A stretch of DNA of 8,029 bases from an uncultured Lachnospiraceae bacterium (lineage in GTDB: Bacteria; Bacillota; Clostridia; Lachnospirales; Lachnospiraceae). Below, piece after piece: positions 4,972 to 8,029 of the stretch (positions are counted from its first letter, which is position 1; the number at the start of each line of letters is the position of its first letter). The stretch spans positions 1 to 8,029 of the forward strand of contig CATYEA010000081.1 of the NCBI GenBank assembly GCA_958405355.1, read 5' to 3'. The notes beneath the pieces were generated by a model that made no database searches, was not told the origin of the DNA, and saw only the letters and a list, made by a program, of their open reading frames with translations. Both the position numbers and the translations under genes were made by a program.

Positions 4972-5774
4972 AAGCGGTATTGAAATATCCGGGCGCAAAG
5001 AACCGTATAGCGGATTGGATATGTAGTTATATCCCTCCACATGACGTCTACTTAGAGCCATTTGCTGGGAGCTTGGCGGTTTTGTTAAATAAACCGAGAT
5101 GCCATATAGAGACATTTAATGATATCGACGGCGAAATAGTTAATTTCTTCCATGTACTCCGGGATTATTCGGACGAACTGAAAAGAAGAATAGAGTTAAC
5201 CCCATTTGCAAGAGATGAATATAAAGCAGCATTTGAATCAACAGAGGATGCCGTTGAAAGGGCCAGACGGTATTGTGTCCGGTGCTGGCAAGGATTTGGT
5301 AATTCTCAGCTTTACAATAATGGATTTAAGACTGGTCAGCAGACCCATTCACCAAATCCAGCCATGGCCTGGGCAGAGCTTCAGGAAACTCTTCTGCTGG
5401 CAGCAGAGAGGTTAAAAGGCGTACAGATCGAGAACCTTCCAGCGTTGGAACTAATGAGGCGTTACGACACAAAGGATGTATTTATCTATATGGACCCGCC
5501 GTACCTTCTGGAAACCCGTAAAGGATATCTGTATAAACACGAGATGACACGAGCAGATCACGAAGAACTGTTAAAGGCAGCAGTTGACCATCCGGGAAAA
5601 ATATTGATATCTGGATATGACAACGAGATGTATAACGATTATCTATCCGGATGGCGCAAGGCCTACAAAGATACAGCAGCAGAGTGTGGTATAAGACGCC
5701 GGGAAGTGTTGTGGATGAATTACAGAGACAATCAAATGAGCATAGAAGATTACCCGGGGGTGATGCCAGAATGA
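4968..5774 (+). CDS. D12-class adenine-N6 DNA methyltransferase (Dam-like)
   Basis: A complete 268-residue enzyme. The N-terminal KYPGAKNRIADWI (residues 6-18) is the family's motif X-like start. EPFAGSLAVLLNK (30-42) is the S-adenosylmethionine-binding motif I, FNDIDGEIVNFF (50-61) the following acidic motif, and YMDPPY (DPPY at 176-179) the catalytic motif IV for N6-adenine methylation. Motif order (X, I, target recognition, IV) fits the Dam/DpnM alpha class. The recognition site cannot be read from the sequence; GATC should not be assumed. GGAGG (4956-4960) lies 7 bases before the ATG, which overlaps the previous TGA. With no endonuclease beside it, it is probably an orphan phage methyltransferase that masks restriction sites or affects regulation, acting on phage and possibly host DNA. 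Confidence 0.95.
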   Translation: MKAVLKYPGAKNRIADWICSYIPPHDVYLEPFAGSLAVLLNKPRCHIETFNDIDGEIVNFFHVLRDYSDELKRRIELTPFARDEYKAAFESTEDAVERARRYCVRCWQGFGNSQLYNNGFKTGQQTHSPNPAMAWAELQETLLLAAERLKGVQIENLPALELMRRYDTKDVFIYMDPPYLLETRKGYLYKHEMTRADHEELLKAAVDHPGKILISGYDNEMYNDYLSGWRKAYKDTAAECGIRRREVLWMNYRDNQMSIEDYPGVMPE

Positions 5775-7405
5775 AAGATAATTTGATAATAGATTGTTTT
5801 GCCGGAGGCGGCGGAGCTTCAGTCGGCATAGAGATGGCCCTCGGTCGTTCGGTAGATATAGCCATCAATCATGACCCAGATGCTATCCTGATGCACAAGA
5901 CAAATCATCCGGATACGTTGCATTTGACCGAGGATATTTTTAAGGTTGACTTACCCAAATATGTCAAAGGGCGAAAAGTGTCCCTGATGTGGGCTTCGCC
6001 GGATTGCACCAGCCACAGCAAAGCAAAAGGAGGAAAACCAAGAGAAAAAGGGCTTAGAATCCTTCCGTGGGCGGTTTACAAACATGCAAAAGCGATTCTG
6101 CCAGAAGTAATCATCATGGAGAATGTCGAAGAAATCCAGCAGTGGGGACCGCTGGATGCAGAAGGGCACCCGATACCGGAACGAAAAGGTGAGGATTATA
6201 AACGGTTTATAACGGCCATGAAATCACTTGGGTATGTATTTGATTCCCAGGAGCTGGTTGCAGCAGATTATGGAGCGCCGACAACCCGAAAACGCTGGTA
6301 TGCGATATTCCGGCGGGATGGAAAAGATATCGTTTGGCCGAAACCAACGCACAGCAAAGGCGGTTTAAATGGCTTACATCCCTGGGAACCGATTTATAAA
6401 TATCTGGATTTATGGGATTTCGGAAAATCCATCTTTGGCCGGAAGAAGCCGCTGGCACCAAATACCATGAACCGAATAGCAAGAGGATTGGAGAAATTTG
6501 TATTCAACAATCCCGAGCCGTTTATCATGAAGTATTATGGAGGCAACTTTCAAGAAGCAGGGAGCAGCATTTATGAGCCATTGCACACAATAACGACAGT
6601 TGACCATAACGCGCTTGTCACCCCAATAGTCACTCCATACATTATGCAAATTGGTCACACAGGATTTACGAAAGATAGAAATCGTTCTGTCGAAGAAGCG
6701 ATGAGTACGGTTGTGACAAAGAATGAGCATTGTTTAATCAGTCCGTTACTGATTCAGTATCATTCAGAAACCACGAAGAATGGCGTAAGGGGCCAATCGG
6801 TCACTGAACCTATCCAAACGATTGATACCAGCAACTGTTATGGTTTAGTCATGTCGTACATGACAAAATTTTATAAATCCGGCTGTGGACAATCGTTGTT
6901 GGAACCTATACATACTATCACAACTTCTCCGGGGCACTTTGGAACCGTATCAGTGATGGCAGCAGATTGGAAAGAACTTCAAGCAACAGGTATTGATGAA
7001 GAAATGGCTCAAAAATGTACATGGGTTAGTCAATTTATTATGGAATACTATGGATGTAGCATAGGGCAAAGTTTAAATGATCCATTACACACAATTGTGA
7101 CAAAAGACAGATTTGCATTGATTACAACCCTTGGAAATGAATACATCATTTTAGATATCTATCTCAGAATGCTTAAAGGCGAAGAATTGAAACTTGGCCA
7201 GGGATTTCCGGAAGATTATATCATAGACCGAGATTACATGGGTAGAAAATATCCGGTCAGCAAACAAGTGGCCCGTATCGGGAACAGCGTAGTACCAATC
7301 ATGGCACAGAAGCTTGTCGAGGCTAATTGCGGCTATTTAAAAATTGGTGAGAGAATGCCAAACATGAGAATTGATGATAGTGGTTATCAGTTAAGATTTG
7401 CGTAA
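5771..7405 (+). CDS. Cytosine-5 DNA methyltransferase with repeat-built variable region
   Basis: The 544-residue protein starts MKDNLIIDCFAGGGGASVGIE, the SAM-binding motif I. The catalytic motif IV is SPDCTSHSKAKGG, with nucleophile C79 in a 'PDC' rather than the textbook 'PPC' context. Motif VI is ENVEEI (E117-V119) and motif VIII is TTRKRW (171-176). Motif X appears as RIGNSVVPIMAQ, with GNSV at 504-507. Between VIII and X, where target recognition is located, the enzyme carries about 200 residues made of five imperfect modules with core EPxxTITT. This makes it much longer than the roughly 330-residue minimal enzymes such as M.HhaI. Start ATG at 5771 overlaps the upstream TGA as ATGA; longer in-frame extensions lie within the previous gene. 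It methylates cytosine C5, presumably for protection against restriction; sequence specificity is unknown. Confidence 0.93.
   Translation: MKDNLIIDCFAGGGGASVGIEMALGRSVDIAINHDPDAILMHKTNHPDTLHLTEDIFKVDLPKYVKGRKVSLMWASPDCTSHSKAKGGKPREKGLRILPWAVYKHAKAILPEVIIMENVEEIQQWGPLDAEGHPIPERKGEDYKRFITAMKSLGYVFDSQELVAADYGAPTTRKRWYAIFRRDGKDIVWPKPTHSKGGLNGLHPWEPIYKYLDLWDFGKSIFGRKKPLAPNTMNRIARGLEKFVFNNPEPFIMKYYGGNFQEAGSSIYEPLHTITTVDHNALVTPIVTPYIMQIGHTGFTKDRNRSVEEAMSTVVTKNEHCLISPLLIQYHSETTKNGVRGQSVTEPIQTIDTSNCYGLVMSYMTKFYKSGCGQSLLEPIHTITTSPGHFGTVSVMAADWKELQATGIDEEMAQKCTWVSQFIMEYYGCSIGQSLNDPLHTIVTKDRFALITTLGNEYIILDIYLRMLKGEELKLGQGFPEDYIIDRDYMGRKYPVSKQVARIGNSVVPIMAQKLVEANCGYLKIGERMPNMRIDDSGYQLRFA
6521..7123 (+). 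repeat. Five degenerate protein modules (EPxxTITT type) inside the cytosine methyltransferase
   Basis: The cores are EPLHTITT (residue 269), EEAMSTVVT (308), EPIQTIDT (346), EPIHTITT (378) and DPLHTIVT (437). Each is usually preceded by an aromatic strand such as IMKYYGG, LIQYHSE, MTKFYKS or IMEYYGC plus a GQS-type turn, and followed by a hydrophobic strand such as ALVTP, CLIS, GLVM or ALIT. Spacing between cores is about 38, 38, 32 and 59 residues. The DNA copies are diverged, so the expansion is old. The region replaces a standard target-recognition domain. Confidence 0.8.
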
Positions 7406-7411
7406 AGGAGG
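7404..7411 (+). promoter_or_regulatory. Consensus Shine-Dalgarno AAAGGAGG that sets the next start
   Basis: The site overlaps the TAA of the cytosine methyltransferase and lies 7 bases before ATG 7419. It argues against the earlier in-frame ATG at 7398, which would place the Shine-Dalgarno inside the coding sequence. Confidence 0.85.
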
Positions 7412-7418
7412 AATCAGT

Positions 7419-7802
7419 ATGGAGAGATTAACAACCGATATTATGGCCGAAATGGCAATAAAAGAAATGATATCAATAGACATGCAACAGCTATCAAGAA
7501 TGTATCACAGATTAAGACTTTACGAGGTTACTGGCATCACACCAGATGAATTTGCCATTATTGATCAAGAATACACAAAGATGGCCCGTGAATTATCAAT
7601 GCTCCGTGGGCAGAGAACACCTGCAAAGTCGACTAAGGGACAATCATTATGTCCTGAGTGCGGGCAATACATTAAGCGGTGCTATAGTTTTTGTCCAGGT
7701 TGCGGGAAGGAAATAGATTGGAGCAGCAGTTTTTTATTGGAGGAAATGATAATAAATGTTAAATATAACAACAACAGGTTGCCGGACGGCAACAGAGTGT
7801 GA
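7419..7802 (+). CDS. Hypothetical phage protein with C-terminal zinc ribbon (127 aa)
   Basis: The N-terminal 65 residues are helical and polar (MERLTTDIMAEMAIKEMISI, then a helix around QQLSRMYHRLRLYE and another around FAIIDQEYTKMARELSML). A Ser/Thr/Lys linker leads to a zinc ribbon, CPECG at 78-82 and CPGCG at 92-96, with four Cys ligands C78, C81, C92 and C95. The segment TGITPDEFAIID is of a type common in small phage proteins between replication genes. No enzyme motif is seen; a nucleic-acid or protein adaptor is possible. The last 47 bases overlap a second ORF in another frame. It follows the methyltransferase by 13 bases and shares its probable transcript. Confidence 0.75.
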   Translation: MERLTTDIMAEMAIKEMISIDMQQLSRMYHRLRLYEVTGITPDEFAIIDQEYTKMARELSMLRGQRTPAKSTKGQSLCPECGQYIKRCYSFCPGCGKEIDWSSSFLLEEMIINVKYNNNRLPDGNRV

Positions 7803-7923
7803 TCGGTGCGATGTGGACTATCGGCAGCAGCGTGGTTGCAAGAAAGGCGGTAGCAATACAGAAGTTATGGCTTGCCAGATCGAGCATGTCAAATATCGGG
7901 AATCTGGACAAATGCGACATTAA
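7756..7923 (+). CDS. Small Cys-rich protein overlapping the zinc-ribbon gene (55 aa)
   Basis: This short ORF runs from ATG 7756 to TAA 7921-7923 and encodes MLNITTTGCRTATECDRCD followed by a basic Cys-containing stretch; cysteines are at 9, 15, 18, 28 and 40. The CxxC pair (ECDRCD) with flanking single cysteines suggests metal binding. A stop codon lies just before the ATG in this frame, so the start is fixed if the gene is real. GGAGG at 7739-7743 is 12 bases upstream, longer than ideal. It overlaps the previous gene by 47 bases, and without it 7803-7935 would be non-coding, unusual in this dense operon. A good Shine-Dalgarno for the following gene sits right at its stop codon, which also supports it. 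Function is unknown. Confidence 0.55.
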   Translation: MLNITTTGCRTATECDRCDVDYRQQRGCKKGGSNTEVMACQIEHVKYRESGQMRH

Positions 7924-7930
7924 AGAGGTG
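7922..7930 (+). promoter_or_regulatory. Shine-Dalgarno supporting a TTG start
   Basis: AAAGAGGTG ends 5 bases before TTG 7936. No ATG in the same frame occurs until 8014-8016, so the site decides that the last gene begins with TTG. Confidence 0.65.
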
Positions 7931-7935
7931 ATAGA

Positions 7936-8029
7936 TTGACACTTGAAGAATCAAAACAGATTCACTACATAATCAAAGAAATTTCGGTTTTACAACGGGA
8001 ACTGGCTGAACTTAAAATGAAGAATCCAT
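7936..8029 (+). CDS. N-terminal fragment of a coiled-coil-like phage protein, TTG start; 3' end outside window
   Basis: Only 31 codons are visible: (M)TLEESKQIHYIIKEISVL and then a Gln/Arg/Glu/Leu-rich helix ending KMKNP. Leu and Ile fall at heptad-like spacing, suggesting a coiled coil. Phage proteins beginning with 'TLE(Q/E)...IYYLN(K/R)EI' and a coiled coil are common downstream of replication genes in Firmicutes phages; this is from memory and function is unknown. The frame is open to the end of the window. The TTG start is supported by the adjacent ribosome binding site. The gene follows the Cys-rich ORF by 12 bases. Confidence 0.6.
   Translation, partial: MTLEESKQIHYIIKEISVLQRELAELKMKNP

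Noticed and set aside
5482..5868. 128-residue reverse-strand ORF opposite the adenine and cytosine methyltransferase junction
   Set aside because: Both + strand frames have unambiguous methyltransferase motifs here; the antisense frame is a by-product.
6410..6730. 106-residue reverse-strand ORF inside the cytosine methyltransferase
   Set aside because: It is shadow coding within the repeat-module region, with no supporting ribosome binding site or motif.
4968..7405. A complete restriction-modification system
   Set aside because: Two methyltransferases are present but no endonuclease-like gene is found in the window; the HNH-like protein lies several genes upstream in the replication module and is not a convincing partner.
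7936..7964. Perfect TTGACA (-35 consensus) at 7936-7941 as an internal promoter
   Set aside because: No acceptable -10 lies 16-18 bases downstream (GATTCA at best), and the TTG is better explained as a start codon behind a Shine-Dalgarno.

Overview
The window looks like the early (replication and DNA-modification) region of a temperate phage or prophage of a low-to-mid GC Firmicute, most likely a gut Clostridia/Lachnospiraceae host. This is inferred from the strong AAAGGAGG-type ribosome binding sites, AT-rich codon use with many ATA, AGA and CGG/CCG codons, very dense packing of small genes, and the phage-type gene families. All genes are on the + strand. No tRNA, rRNA, CRISPR array, transposase, integrase or structural gene was found. 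The two ends of the window cut through genes.

Region 1 (1-1074) holds the 3' end of a gene with a 27-bp tandem repeat (9-residue protein repeat), then three small unknown genes joined by short gaps or 4-base ATGA overlaps. Region 2 (1075-1227) is the only sizeable non-coding stretch. It is 153 bp long and packed with inverted repeats, some of which could form alternative pairings, so it may act as a terminator, attenuator or leader, or as an origin.

Region 3 (1228-3710) is a replication-type module: an HUH-type Rep/nickase-like protein (ORF2/G2P family type), a single-stranded DNA-binding protein, an HNH/zinc-finger-like protein, a small unknown protein, an RNase H-fold protein that appears to have lost its catalytic acidic residues, and a conserved-looking phage protein of unknown function.

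Region 4 (3711-7405) is a tightly coupled nucleic-acid-modification cassette: a PAPS-reductase/PP-loop-like protein with conserved cysteines, a D12-class adenine-N6 DNA methyltransferase and a large cytosine-5 DNA methyltransferase, the last two each starting inside the stop codon of the gene before. The cytosine methyltransferase has about five imperfect copies of an 'EPxxTITT' module where the target-recognition region should be. No restriction endonuclease is encoded alongside, so the enzymes most likely protect phage DNA from host restriction or otherwise modify it.

Region 5 (7406-8029) has a zinc-ribbon protein, a 55-residue Cys-rich ORF that overlaps it by 47 bases, and the start of a coiled-coil-like gene that seems to begin with TTG. 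From 1228 onwards the largest gap between genes is 49 bases, so this part is probably a single polycistronic early transcript. The best candidates for unusual biology are the PP-loop/adenine-MTase/cytosine-MTase cassette with its repeat-built recognition region, the structured region before the Rep gene, and the repeat protein at the left edge.
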